Source of the DNA: RUG12461 sp045657665
GTDB taxonomy: Bacteria; Bacillota; Clostridia; Lachnospirales; Lachnospiraceae
NCBI GenBank assembly: GCA_045657665.1
Contig: JAZOTN010000037.1
Location: 62,001-126,000 of the forward strand
Length of the DNA: 64,000 nucleotides
Direction: 5' to 3'
The first letter of the stretch is position 1. Each line of letters begins with the position of its first letter. A program made the translations under genes and the position numbers. Shown piece by piece: positions 16,349 through 24,679 of this stretch. The notes beneath the pieces are model-generated. The model ran no database searches. It was not told the DNA's origin and saw only the letters and a program-made list of their open reading frames with translations.

Positions 16349-16711
16349 ATGCCGATAACAGGGATTCAGCTGCAGCCCGGGTTTGAGAAAACGACCCCTT
16401 CGAATCTGCAGGGAACCGATAATATCCCCGATGCCCGCGAAGTGATGCGCCGCAAGATGCAGGAAATGTATGACAAAGTGGAAAGCGGCGATACCGGTCA
16501 GAGTTTTCAGATCGGCCGGGAATCCTACACACAGGATGAATGGGACAAGATGCTCTCAAAGGTAGACCGTGCGATCAACGAGATCAAAGAGGAAGACCGC
16601 AAGGAGCAGGAAAAGCGGGAAGCACTGGAAGATGCGAAATCCGCGGGAACGGATACAGAATCGGAGATCACGGAGGACCAGATCGCGGAACTGCTTCGCG
16701 ACAGAGGTTAG
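16349..16711 (+). CDS. Small charged protein of unknown function
   Basis: 120 aa. I do not recognise the family. ATG 16349 is preferred over the two earlier in-frame ATGs because AAGGAGG ends 7 bases before it. The N-terminal 30 residues are Pro/Gln-rich, the middle has SYTQDEWDKMLSKVDRAIN, and the C-terminal 50 residues are very rich in Glu/Lys and probably helical. No signal peptide or membrane span. It ends 5 bases before the larB start, so it may be co-translated with larB, but no link to nickel metabolism is visible in the sequence. Confidence 0.7.
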   Translation: MPITGIQLQPGFEKTTPSNLQGTDNIPDAREVMRRKMQEMYDKVESGDTGQSFQIGRESYTQDEWDKMLSKVDRAINEIKEEDRKEQEKREALEDAKSAGTDTESEITEDQIAELLRDRG

Positions 16712-16716
16712 AACAA

Positions 16717-17409
16717 TTGAAAGAAACGATCTATGAAATGGGCTTCGCGAATCTTGATACCGGACGGAAGGATCGGACAGGGTTTGCGGAGGTCATTTTT
16801 TGTCAGGGGAAAAAAGATGAACATCTTCTGGAGATCTATTCGAGGATCTACGAGGAGGAAGGTGAGGTGCTCGGGACGAGGGCGACGGAGCATCAGTATG
16901 AGCTGCTTAGGGAGAGATTTCCGGATGCATTTTACGACCCTGTTTCCCGTATTCTGAAGCTGGAAGGCAGGAAGAAAAAAGAGCGGATCGGCGAGATCGC
17001 GGTCTGCTCGGCGGGAACCGCGGATATTGCTGTCGCCGAGGAGGCGGCGCAGACGGCGGAGTTTTTCGGAAGCAGGGCCGAGCGGTATTATGATATCGGC
17101 GTCAGCGGCGTTCACCGGATCTATGAGCGCCTTCCGGAGATTCGGAGAGCGAACTGCGTGATTATCGTGGCAGGAATGGAAGGAGCGCTTGCAAGTGTTC
17201 TCGGAGGGCTTGTTCCGGTTCCCGTGATCGCCGTGCCGACTTCGATCGGTTACGGAGCTTCCTTTGAGGGACTGACGGCTCTTCTTGCCATGATGAATTC
17301 CTGCGCCAACGGGATTTCCGTTGTCAATATCGATAACGGATACGGAGCGGGATATATTGCGACGGAGATCAACCGGCTTGCGTGTGGAGTACGTTTGCCG
17401 GATGCCTGA
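16717..17409 (+). CDS. larB: Nickel-pincer cofactor biosynthesis protein LarB (pyridinium-3,5-biscarboxylate synthase)
   Basis: 230 aa starting at TTG 16717 with AGAGG 9 bases upstream; the reading frame extends back to 16540 but that part overlaps the preceding gene in another frame and is not LarB-like. The body matches LarB: VCSAGTADIAVAEEAA, GVSGVHR, VAGMEGALASVLGGL, VPTSIGYGASFEG and NIDNGYGAGYIA, a PurE-related fold. LarB carboxylates and hydrolyses nicotinic acid adenine dinucleotide as the first step of the pincer cofactor used by lactate racemase and related enzymes. larC follows 49 bases later. Confidence 0.92.
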   Translation: MKETIYEMGFANLDTGRKDRTGFAEVIFCQGKKDEHLLEIYSRIYEEEGEVLGTRATEHQYELLRERFPDAFYDPVSRILKLEGRKKKERIGEIAVCSAGTADIAVAEEAAQTAEFFGSRAERYYDIGVSGVHRIYERLPEIRRANCVIIVAGMEGALASVLGGLVPVPVIAVPTSIGYGASFEGLTALLAMMNSCANGISVVNIDNGYGAGYIATEINRLACGVRLPDA

Positions 17410-17458
17410 TGATACAACGGAAAGAGCGTAATCGATAGAATTTAAAGGAGGATTTAAT

Positions 17459-18349
17459 ATGCCAAAGAAATCATTGTATTTTGAATGCTTCTCTGGTATC
17501 AGTGGAGATATGACAGCAGCGGCGCTTCTGGATCTCGGTGTGGATGAAGCAAAGCTTCTTTCGGCGCTTAACAGCCTCCCTCTTTCCGGATACCATGTGA
17601 AAATATCGGATGTAAAAAAGTCGGAGGTTCATGCAAAGGATTTTGACGTGATCCTGGAGGAAGCAAACCACGATCATGATATGAACTATCTGTATGGACA
17701 TCTGAAGGATGATGCCGCGCCGGATAAAAATGTACATGGGCATATGAAGGGGCATGCTGAGCATGGGATGCATCATGGCGATATGAGCGGCCATGAACAC
17801 GGACACTCTCATGATCATGGTCATCCGCATCATATGCACCGTGGGATGAAAGAGATCCGTGAGATCATTGCCGGCTCTTCTCTTACGGAAGGCGCGAAAT
17901 CGATCATGACAAGGATCTTCAACAAGGTTGCGGAGGCAGAGGCGACCGTACATGAAACAACCGTCGAGGAAGTGCATTTTCATGAGGTCGGTGCCGTGGA
18001 TTCGATCGTGGATGTTGCGGCGATCGCGGTATGCCTCGATGAGCTTGGCATAGAGGAGATCATTCCGTCCGTGATCTACGAGGGGCAGGGAACTGTACGC
18101 TGCCAGCACGGGATCCTTCCGGTTCCGGTTCCGGCTGTGACGGAAATCCTGAGGACCTCCGGCCTGAAAATGCATGTCATGCCGGTAAACGGGGAATTCA
18201 TCACGCCCACCGGCGCTGCGGTACTTGCTGCGATGGCAACAAATCGGGAACTGCCTGAGAGCTACGAGATCAAGCGTATCGGGGTGGGTGCCGGGAAGCG
18301 CGTATACGAGGGCTCCGGGGTTCTCCGCGTGATGCTGATTGAATCGTGA
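17459..18349 (+). CDS. larC: Nickel-insertion protein LarC, N-terminal (LarC1) part only
   Basis: 296 aa with ribosome site AAAGGAGG. The opening YFECFSGISGDMTAAALLDLG and later VHFHEVGAVDSIVDVAAIA, HGILPVPVPAVTEIL and ITPTGAAVLAA are LarC. A His-rich stretch (about residues 77-137, about 18 His) would bind nickel. The protein stops after VLRVMLIES, where LarC1 ends; the C-terminal LarC2 domain found in about 400-aa fused LarC proteins or supplied by programmed frameshifting is absent, and the next 65 bases are a tRNA promoter. LarC normally uses CTP to insert nickel into the pincer. Whether this short form is functional is uncertain. Confidence 0.9.
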   Translation: MPKKSLYFECFSGISGDMTAAALLDLGVDEAKLLSALNSLPLSGYHVKISDVKKSEVHAKDFDVILEEANHDHDMNYLYGHLKDDAAPDKNVHGHMKGHAEHGMHHGDMSGHEHGHSHDHGHPHHMHRGMKEIREIIAGSSLTEGAKSIMTRIFNKVAEAEATVHETTVEEVHFHEVGAVDSIVDVAAIAVCLDELGIEEIIPSVIYEGQGTVRCQHGILPVPVPAVTEILRTSGLKMHVMPVNGEFITPTGAAVLAAMATNRELPESYEIKRIGVGAGKRVYEGSGVLRVMLIES

Positions 18350-18353
18350 GGAT

Positions 18354-18383
18354 TTGACGCAGCCGCGGATACAGTGATAGAAT
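18354..18383 (+). promoter_or_regulatory. Promoter of tRNA-Leu
   Basis: -35 TTGACG (18354-18359), 18-base spacer, extended -10 TGATAGAAT ending at 18383. It starts 5 bases after the larC stop. Start near 18390, about 25 bases before the mature tRNA. Confidence 0.75.
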
Positions 18384-18414
18384 ATACAAGTGTAAATGCG
18401 GCAAAACGCATTAT

Positions 18415-18495
18415 GCGGATGTGGTGAAATTGGCAGACACGCAAGATTTAGGTTCTTGTGCCCATGGCGTGCAGGTTCAAGTCCTGTCATCCGCA
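18415..18495 (+). tRNA. tRNA-Leu(UAG)
   Basis: Acceptor arms GCGGATG (18415-18421) and CATCCGC (18488-18494) pair fully, discriminator A at 18495. Anticodon stem CAAGA/TCTTG with loop TTTAGGT gives anticodon UAG, reading CUN Leu codons. A long variable arm (TGCC-CAT-GGCG) marks it as a class II tRNA. T arm CAGG-TTCAAGT-CCTG. The 3' CCA is not encoded. Confidence 0.97.
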
Positions 18496-18507
18496 TTTTT
18501 TTCGAAA

Positions 18508-18536
18508 GAGTCTTGTTCGGAGACTCACTTTTTTTT
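18508..18536 (+). terminator. Intrinsic terminator after tRNA-Leu
   Basis: GAGTCT (18508-18513) and AGACTC (18521-18526) form the stem, followed by AC and eight T. It lies just before hydF, so hydF probably needs read-through or its own start point. Confidence 0.8.
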
Positions 18537-18555
18537 ACATATGGGAAGAGGTTTT

Positions 18556-19752
18556 ATGGGCAGCCTGAATGAGCTTCCCTCCGGGGAACGTATCCATATC
18601 GGGATCTTCGGATGCCGGAATGCCGGAAAATCGAGTATCGTAAATGCACTGACCAATCAGGAGCTTTCCATTGTCTCGGACACACCGGGGACCACGACTG
18701 ATCCTGTCCGGAAATCCATGGAGCTGCTGCCGCTCGGACCGGTTGTGATGATCGATACACCGGGCATTGATGACGAGGGCGAGCTCGGAGAGAAAAGAAT
18801 AGAGAAAGCAAAGCGGGTGTTAAGCGGTGTGGATATCGCGCTCCTTGTCATTGATGCAAAAAAAGGACGGAGCGACTATGATGAGCGGCTTCTTTCCGTG
18901 ATCCGGGAGAAAGAGATCCCGTATCTGATCGTCTGTAATAAAAGTGATCTCCTTGAAGGTGTCCCGGAGGGGGATGGGTATACGGTATATGTCAGTGCCA
19001 AAGAACATTCCGGGATCGGGGAGCTGAAGGAACGCATCGGATCGCTCTATGCGGATGGAAAAGAGGAAAAAACATTTCTTCGCCACCTGATCCGGCCTGG
19101 CAGCAGCGTCGTTCTGGTCTGCCCCATCGATGCCTCAGCGCCGAAAGGCAGGATGATCCTCCCGCAGCAGATGGCTATCCGGGAGATCCTGGATGCGGGC
19201 GCGACAGCAGTCGTTGCAAAAGAGACGGAGCTTTCCGAAACACTGGACACCTTGAAGAAGCCGCCGGAGCTTGTCGTGACGGACAGCCAGGCATTTACTT
19301 ATGTGAAGTCCGTTCTTCCGGAGGAGATGAATCTTACCTCATTTTCCATCCTGATGGCGGATTATAAAGGGTTCTTAAAGACCGGGCTGAAAGGAGTCGG
19401 GAAGATCCGGGATTTAAAAGACGGTGACAGGATCCTTGTTGCGGAAGGCTGTACACACCACAGGCAGTGCGGAGATATCGGGACGGTCAAGATCCCGAAG
19501 CTCCTCAGGGAGCGCACAGGGAAGGATCTTGCTTTTGAAGCGACGCAGGGCAGGGATTTTCCGGAGGATCTTTCCGAGTATGCGCTTATCATCCACTGCG
19601 GCGGCTGCATGCTGCATGAAAGAGAGATGCGCTATCGGGAGCGGTGCGCCAGCGATCAGAACGTACCGTTCACGAATTACGGACTGGTACTCTCCGAACT
19701 CGCCGGAACACTGGAACGGAGCCTGAAACCTCTGAAATTAAGTAGTAGATAG
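18556..19752 (+). CDS. hydF: [FeFe]-hydrogenase H-cluster maturation GTPase HydF
   Basis: 398 aa beginning MGSLNELPSGERIHIG, the usual HydF start; GGAAGAGG precedes the ATG with a short 4-base gap. The N-terminal GTPase has Walker A GCRNAGKSS near residue 18, a TTTDP switch and DTPGID. The C-terminal scaffold domain has the cluster ligands CTHHRQC near residue 298 and HCGGCM near 346. HydF carries the diiron subcluster made by HydE and HydG and delivers it to [FeFe] hydrogenase. None of those partners is in the window, so they must lie elsewhere. It shares a neighbourhood with [NiFe] maturation genes but no operon. Confidence 0.95.
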   Translation: MGSLNELPSGERIHIGIFGCRNAGKSSIVNALTNQELSIVSDTPGTTTDPVRKSMELLPLGPVVMIDTPGIDDEGELGEKRIEKAKRVLSGVDIALLVIDAKKGRSDYDERLLSVIREKEIPYLIVCNKSDLLEGVPEGDGYTVYVSAKEHSGIGELKERIGSLYADGKEEKTFLRHLIRPGSSVVLVCPIDASAPKGRMILPQQMAIREILDAGATAVVAKETELSETLDTLKKPPELVVTDSQAFTYVKSVLPEEMNLTSFSILMADYKGFLKTGLKGVGKIRDLKDGDRILVAEGCTHHRQCGDIGTVKIPKLLRERTGKDLAFEATQGRDFPEDLSEYALIIHCGGCMLHEREMRYRERCASDQNVPFTNYGLVLSELAGTLERSLKPLKLSSR

Positions 19753-19778
19753 ATATATTAAAGGCATATTTAATATAT
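19753..19778. repeat. Perfect AT-rich inverted repeat between hydF and exonuclease III
   Basis: ATATATTAAA (19753-19762) and TTTAATATAT (19769-19778) are perfect complements around a 6-base loop. It begins right after the hydF stop and has no T-run, so it may be a weak terminator or processing hairpin. Confidence 0.5.
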
Positions 19779-19801
19779 ACCACCTTGAAAGGACGATACC
19801 A

Positions 19802-20554
19802 ATGAAATTCATCTCATGGAACGTAAACGGGCTCCGCGCCTGCAAAGACAAAGGATTTCTGGATTTCTTCGGAGAGATCGACGCAGATCTTTTTGCGGTG
19901 CAGGAAACAAAGCTCCAGAAAGGTCAGATCGATCTGGATCTGCCCGGTTATCATCAGTATTGGAATTATGCGGAAAGAAAGGGATATTCCGGGACGGCTG
20001 TTTTTGCGAAGCAGGAACCGGAATCCGTCAGCTACGGTATCGGGATCGAGGAGCACGATCATGAGGGCCGCGTCATCACTTTGGAGTATCCGGATTTCTT
20101 TTTCATCACCTGCTATACCCCGAACTCCCAGAACGAACTGAAGCGCCTTGACTACCGTATGCACTGGGAAGATGACTTCCGCGGTTATCTGAATAAGCTG
20201 AAAGAGAAAAAAGGCGTGATCCTCTGCGGGGATCTCAATGTTGCCCATGAGGAGATCGACCTCAAAAATCCGAAGACCAACCGTATGAATCCCGGTTTTA
20301 CCGATGAGGAACGAGGCAAAATGACAGAACTCCTTGCGGACGGTTATGTGGATTCTTTCCGGCATTTCTATCCGGATCTTACCGATGCGTATTCGTGGTG
20401 GTCGTATCGTTTTCATGCCCGGGAAAAGAATACGGGATGGCGCATCGACTACTTTATCGTTTCCGAAGACATGAAGGAGCGCCTTGTGGATTCCAGGATC
20501 CATCCGGAGGTGTTCGGTTCGGATCACTGTCCGGTGGAGCTTGCTCTCCGATAG
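19802..20554 (+). CDS. xth: Exodeoxyribonuclease III (AP endonuclease)
   Basis: 250 aa, standard length. Conserved residues of the ExoIII/APE family are visible: N in SWNVNGLRA, the metal-binding Glu in VQETKLQ (residue 36), YTPNSQ, GDLNVAHEEIDL (Asp/Asn pair), GWRIDYF and the catalytic His in GSDHCPV. It cuts at abasic sites and degrades 3' ends in base-excision repair. Ribosome site GAAAGGA. The ABC exporter starts 6 bases later, suggesting one message without an evident functional link. Confidence 0.96.
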   Translation: MKFISWNVNGLRACKDKGFLDFFGEIDADLFAVQETKLQKGQIDLDLPGYHQYWNYAERKGYSGTAVFAKQEPESVSYGIGIEEHDHEGRVITLEYPDFFFITCYTPNSQNELKRLDYRMHWEDDFRGYLNKLKEKKGVILCGDLNVAHEEIDLKNPKTNRMNPGFTDEERGKMTELLADGYVDSFRHFYPDLTDAYSWWSYRFHAREKNTGWRIDYFIVSEDMKERLVDSRIHPEVFGSDHCPVELALR

Positions 20555-20560
20555 ACCAGA

Positions 20561-22291
20561 ATGAAAAGCCTTTTTCACTATCTGTCTCCGTACAAAAAAG
20601 AATGTGTTTTCGCACCGCTCTTTAAAATGCTGGAAGCGGCGTTTGAACTGCTGGTCCCGCTTGTGGTGGCTTCGATCATTGATATCGGGATCGCAGGCTC
20701 TGACCGAAGTTATATTCTGAGCCGCGGCGCGCTTCTTTTTGTACTCGCGCTGATCGGGACCGCCGCGGCCATCACGGCGCAATGGTTTGCGGCAAAAGCT
20801 GCGACCGGGTTTTCTACTACCCTTCGAATGGAGCTGTTTTCCCACATTCAGAAGCTGTCTTTTTCCCAGCTGGATGCGGCCGGGACGGGAACACTGATCA
20901 CACGTGTCGTTTCGGATGTCAACCAGACGCAGAACATGGTCAATCTGTTTCTGCGTCTTTTTTTGCGCTCGCCTTTTATCGTATTCGGAGCGATGATCAT
21001 GGCATTCACGGTGGATCCGGAGGGGGCGCTTGTCTTTGCGGTTCTGATTGCGCTGCTGTTTCTGGTTGTTTTTCTCATTATGCGCCGGACGCTGCCGATG
21101 CATAAAAAAGTCCAGATGAATCTGGATACACTGACCGTTTCATCCCGCGAGGCGCTTTCCGGCGCAAGGGTAATCCGGGCATTCCGGAGAGATAAGGAGG
21201 AGCAGAGAAATTTTGAGGAAAAGAATGATGCGCTCAGGCGTCTTCAGCTCCTGACCGGAAAGATCAGTGCCCTCACAAATCCGGTCACCTGTGTACTGAT
21301 AAATGCCGCGGTGATCGTGATCTTATATGTAGGCGGTGTGCGTGTGAACACAGGTGCCCTGACCCAGGGACAGGTCGTAGCGCTGGTCAACTATCTGGCG
21401 CAGATCCTCGTGGAGCTTTTAAAGATTGCGAACCTCATCGTCACGATGACAAAAGGACTTGCGTCCGCGGACCGGATCGCGGAGATTTTTGCAACCGAGC
21501 CGCCACAGAGAAATACCGGATCAGCGGATGAAGCGGAGAGGAAAGGCGCGGCAGACATCCGTTTTGAAAACGTCTGTTTCCGCTATCCGGGCGCATCCGG
21601 AGACACGCTTAGCGGGATCACGTTTTCTGCCGCGCCGGGAGAAACCATCGGCATTATCGGCGGAACGGGTTCCGGGAAATCCACTTTGGCGTGGATGATC
21701 CCGGGGCACTATGATGCAACGGAGGGAAGCATCAGGATCGATGGAACGGATGTCAGGACGCTGGATCTTTCTGCCTGCCGGAGCAGGATCGGCATGGTGC
21801 CGCAGAAGGCAGTGCTGTTCGAAGGAACCGTCCGGGATAATCTCCGTTTTGGGAAAGAAGATGCCACCGATGAAGAGATCTGGGAAGCGCTTACGGCTGC
21901 ACAGGCTGTGGATTTTGTAAAGAAGAAAGAAGGCGGTCTTGATTTCCATATCGAAGAGCATGGCGTGAACCTGTCCGGCGGGCAAAGGCAACGGCTGACG
22001 ATCGCAAGAGCACTGATCCGGAAGCCGGATATTCTGATCCTGGATGATTCGATGTCGGCCCTTGATTTTGCGACAGAAAAGGCGGTGCGAAGCGCGATTT
22101 CCGCTATCACGCCCCGACCCACAACGATACTGGTTTCGCAGCGGGTTCATACACTGACAGGGTGTGATAAGATCGTAGTTCTTTCCGACGGGGAAATGGC
22201 AGGCTGCGGAACACATAAAGAGCTGCTTTCTACGTGCTCTGTATACAAAGAGATCTATTATTCGCAGACGGAGGATCCGGATGAAGCATAA
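20561..22291 (+). CDS. ABC exporter half-transporter, degenerate-site partner
   Basis: 576 aa: six-helix membrane domain (about 1-310), then an ATPase domain with Walker A GGTGSGKST near residue 366, signature LSGGQ near 470 and Walker B ILILDDSMSALD near 493. The residue after Walker B Asp is Asp, not the catalytic Glu. It overlaps the next half-transporter by 11 bases. Together they form a heterodimer with one impaired and one consensus ATP site, as in TM287/288 and BmrCD. There is no N-terminal C39 peptidase, so it is not a double-glycine-leader processor. Substrate unknown, drug or lipid likely. Confidence 0.93.
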   Translation: MKSLFHYLSPYKKECVFAPLFKMLEAAFELLVPLVVASIIDIGIAGSDRSYILSRGALLFVLALIGTAAAITAQWFAAKAATGFSTTLRMELFSHIQKLSFSQLDAAGTGTLITRVVSDVNQTQNMVNLFLRLFLRSPFIVFGAMIMAFTVDPEGALVFAVLIALLFLVVFLIMRRTLPMHKKVQMNLDTLTVSSREALSGARVIRAFRRDKEEQRNFEEKNDALRRLQLLTGKISALTNPVTCVLINAAVIVILYVGGVRVNTGALTQGQVVALVNYLAQILVELLKIANLIVTMTKGLASADRIAEIFATEPPQRNTGSADEAERKGAADIRFENVCFRYPGASGDTLSGITFSAAPGETIGIIGGTGSGKSTLAWMIPGHYDATEGSIRIDGTDVRTLDLSACRSRIGMVPQKAVLFEGTVRDNLRFGKEDATDEEIWEALTAAQAVDFVKKKEGGLDFHIEEHGVNLSGGQRQRLTIARALIRKPDILILDDSMSALDFATEKAVRSAISAITPRPTTILVSQRVHTLTGCDKIVVLSDGEMAGCGTHKELLSTCSVYKEIYYSQTEDPDEA

Positions 22292-24017
22292 AGGGACTCT
22301 TTCCAAAATATTACGTCATGTTCGTTCATACCGTGTCTTTCTCATCCTGTCGGTTCTATTTGCGCTGCTTACAGTAGCGTCAACCCTTTATATTCCGATC
22401 CTGACCGGAAAAGCCGTGGATACGATCGTCGGGGTATCCGATGTTGACTTTTTATCGCTGTCCGTGATCTTAAGGCAGATCGGAGCAGCGATCGCTGTAA
22501 TGGCGCTCTCGCAGTGGTTCCAGAATCTCTGCAACAATCATCTGACCTACCATATCGCAAGTGATATCCGCGGAGAGGCCTATCGAAAGATCGCTTCGCT
22601 CCCGCTTTCCTACATTGATGCACATCCGCACGGAGATATCGTGAGCCGTATGACATCAGACGTCGACCAGCTTGCTGATGGTCTTTTGATGGGCTTTACA
22701 CAGCTGTTTACCGGGGTTCTTACGGTGATCGGAACCCTTATTTACATGTTCTCGGTCAGCGCGCCCATCACGGCCGTGGTGATCGTTTTGACGCCTCTTT
22801 CCATGGCCTCTGCCAGGTTTATCGCGCGTTATTCCTATCGGATGTTCCTGAAGCAGTCCGAAACCAGAGGAAAAGAAACCGCCCTGATCAATGAGGTGAT
22901 CGGTGGGGAAAAGGTTGTGCAGTCCTTCGGGCGGGAGGAGGCAATGGAAGAACGCTTCCGTGCTTTGAATGATGAGCTCGGGGAATACTCCAGGAAGGCG
23001 GTCTTTGCTTCTTCCCTCACGAATCCCGTGACACGGTTCGTAAACAACCTTGTCTATGCTTTCGTGGCAGTGTTCGGAGGCCTTCTTGTCATCGGAGGCG
23101 GCGATTTTACAGCCGGCATGCTGACGGCTTTTCTCTCATATGCCAACCAGTATACAAAGCCGTTCAACGAGATTTCCGGAGTGATCGCGGAACTGCAGAA
23201 TGCCATCGCGTGTGCGGAGAGGGTCTTTGATCTGATCGAGAAAGAAACGGAAGATCCTGAGACGGAGAATGCGGCGGAGATCGGAGAGGTCAGAGGAAAC
23301 GTCCGGTTTTCCGGGGTTTCCTTCTCCTATGATAAGAAACAACCATTGATACGGGACTTAAACCTTGATCTTACCCCGGGGCAGTGCGTCGCGATCGTAG
23401 GTCCCACCGGAAGTGGGAAGACAACCATGATCAACCTGCTGATGAGGTTCTATGATGCTGATGCGGGAGACATCGGCATCGATGGCGATAGCATATACCG
23501 GGTGAAACGTGACGGTGTTCGGAAGTGCTTTGGAATGGTGCTGCAGGAAACCTGGCTGAAAAGCGGATCAATCCGGGAAAACATTGCGTTCGCGGATCCG
23601 GATGCAACGGATGAGGAGATTATCCGCGCCGCAAAAGAAGCGCATGCGGACAGCTTTATCCGCCGTCTCCCGGATGGTTATGATACCGTGCTCGGAGAGG
23701 ACGGAGGGTGTCTTTCCGAAGGACAAAGACAGCTCCTTTGCATCGCAAGGGTCATGCTTTCTCTTCCGCCGATGCTGATCCTGGATGAAGCAACGAGCTC
23801 AATCGATACGAGAACAGAGTTAAAGATTCAGGACGCGTTTTCCCGGATGATGAAGGGGCGTACCAGCTTTATCGTGGCACACCGCCTGTCCACCATCCGT
23901 TCCGCGGATATCATCCTCGTCATGAAGGACGGGCAGATCATAGAGAAGGGAAAACACGAAGAACTGCTTGCAAAAGACGGCTTCTATGCCGCGCTCTATC
24001 ACGCGCAGTTCAGCTGA
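22281..24017 (+). CDS. ABC exporter half-transporter, consensus-site partner
   Basis: 578 aa: membrane domain (about 1-320) and ATPase domain with Walker A GPTGSGKTT near residue 373, an altered signature LSEGQ near 477 and Walker B LILDEATSSID near 501 with the catalytic Glu. Its altered signature pairs with the partner's Asp-type Walker B site (degenerate), while its own Glu pairs with the partner's normal LSGGQ. Translationally coupled to the preceding gene. Followed by tandem hairpin repeats in the convergent region before the cyclophilin gene. Confidence 0.93.
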   Translation: MKHKGTLSKILRHVRSYRVFLILSVLFALLTVASTLYIPILTGKAVDTIVGVSDVDFLSLSVILRQIGAAIAVMALSQWFQNLCNNHLTYHIASDIRGEAYRKIASLPLSYIDAHPHGDIVSRMTSDVDQLADGLLMGFTQLFTGVLTVIGTLIYMFSVSAPITAVVIVLTPLSMASARFIARYSYRMFLKQSETRGKETALINEVIGGEKVVQSFGREEAMEERFRALNDELGEYSRKAVFASSLTNPVTRFVNNLVYAFVAVFGGLLVIGGGDFTAGMLTAFLSYANQYTKPFNEISGVIAELQNAIACAERVFDLIEKETEDPETENAAEIGEVRGNVRFSGVSFSYDKKQPLIRDLNLDLTPGQCVAIVGPTGSGKTTMINLLMRFYDADAGDIGIDGDSIYRVKRDGVRKCFGMVLQETWLKSGSIRENIAFADPDATDEEIIRAAKEAHADSFIRRLPDGYDTVLGEDGGCLSEGQRQLLCIARVMLSLPPMLILDEATSSIDTRTELKIQDAFSRMMKGRTSFIVAHRLSTIRSADIILVMKDGQIIEKGKHEELLAKDGFYAALYHAQFS

Positions 24018-24041
24018 CGCAGAACACGGTTGGTCTTAAAC

Positions 24042-24184
24042 TCCGAGCAGGATTATTGCAGGGTTTCCGAACGGGTTAACGTTAGTGTTAAGTGAGGAAA
24101 CCCTGCAATTGTCCTGCGAGTGAAGACTTCCGAACGACTTAACGATAGTGTTAAGTGAGGAAGTTTTGTCGTTGTCCTGCGAGT
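24042..24184. repeat. Two tandem hairpin repeats, 63-base period
   Basis: Units at 24065-24121 and 24128-24184 share TTCCGAACG, TTAACG, TAGTGTTAAGTGAGGAA and GTCCTGCGAGT. In unit 1, TTGCAGGGTTTCC (24056-24068) pairs perfectly with GGAAACCCTGCAA (24096-24108). In unit 2 the stem is AAGACTTCC/GGAAGTTTT: both arms have changed together, keeping pairing, while the loop is conserved. A CTCCGAGCAGGAT copy before unit 1 is roughly complementary to the GTCCTGCGAGT ends. It lies between convergent genes and could act as a paired terminator. Confidence 0.8.
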
Positions 24185-24193
24185 AGGAGAATA

Positions 24194-24679
24194 CTATCGT
24201 TCTACGGTAACACGCTTCATCTTCTGTTCTGTCTCCGGCCGGTCGTTCCAGTCGGTATCACTTTCTGCGATGGCATCCACGATGTCCATCCCCTCAATGA
24301 TCTTTCCGAACGCGGCATAGTCACCGTCAAGATGCGGACTGTCTTTATGCATGATGAAAAACTGGGAGCCTGCGGAATTCGGGTCCGCAGTGCGTGCCAT
24401 GGACAGGACCCCTGCAGTGTGCTTCAGGTCATTCTGAAAGCCGTTTGATGAAAACTCGCCTTTGATGGAGTAGCCGGGACCGCCCATGCCGGTGCCTTCC
24501 GGGTCTCCGCCCTGGATCATGAAGCCTTTGATGACGCGGTGGAAGATCGTGCCGTCATAAAAGCCCTTTTCGATCAGTTCAATGAAGTTCTTTACTGTTT
24601 CCGGCGCGATCTCGGGATAAAGCTCAGCCTTCATCACACCTCCGTTTTCCATTTCGATGGTTACGATCGGATTTGCCAT
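24194..24679 (-). CDS. Cyclophilin-type peptidyl-prolyl cis-trans isomerase
   Basis: 161 aa, cytoplasmic (no signal peptide). Active-site features: TIFHRVIKGFMIQGGDP with the catalytic Arg, GGPGYSIKGEF, the QFFIM segment and FGKIIEGMDIVD. It speeds proline isomerisation during folding. Its ATG lies inside the 3' end of the upstream gene (19-base overlap), so the two are translationally linked. A normal small bacterial PPIase. Confidence 0.95.
   Translation of the reverse strand: MANPIVTIEMENGGVMKAELYPEIAPETVKNFIELIEKGFYDGTIFHRVIKGFMIQGGDPEGTGMGGPGYSIKGEFSSNGFQNDLKHTAGVLSMARTADPNSAGSQFFIMHKDSPHLDGDYAAFGKIIEGMDIVDAIAESDTDWNDRPETEQKMKRVTVER

Noticed and set aside
16540..16716. Upstream extension of larB to 16540
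   Set aside because: The added 59 residues overlap the preceding small gene in another frame and do not resemble LarB; TTG 16717 has a suitable ribosome site and starts at the family's usual N-terminus.
17471..18496. Minus-strand His/Arg-rich open frame opposite larC and tRNA-Leu
   Set aside because: It is the reverse complement of the His-rich larC segment and runs through the tRNA; no start signal or domain.
19814..21103. Minus-strand open frame of 429 aa across exonuclease III and the ABC gene
   Set aside because: It spans two well-supported plus-strand genes and has no family features.
20561..24017. ABC exporter as processor of the double-glycine peptide
   Set aside because: Neither half has the N-terminal C39 peptidase domain with its catalytic Cys/His, and the genes are 36 kb away from the peptide.
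24042..24184. CRISPR array
   Set aside because: Only two units, each with internal dyad over most of its length and no variable spacer; the structure fits paired hairpins.
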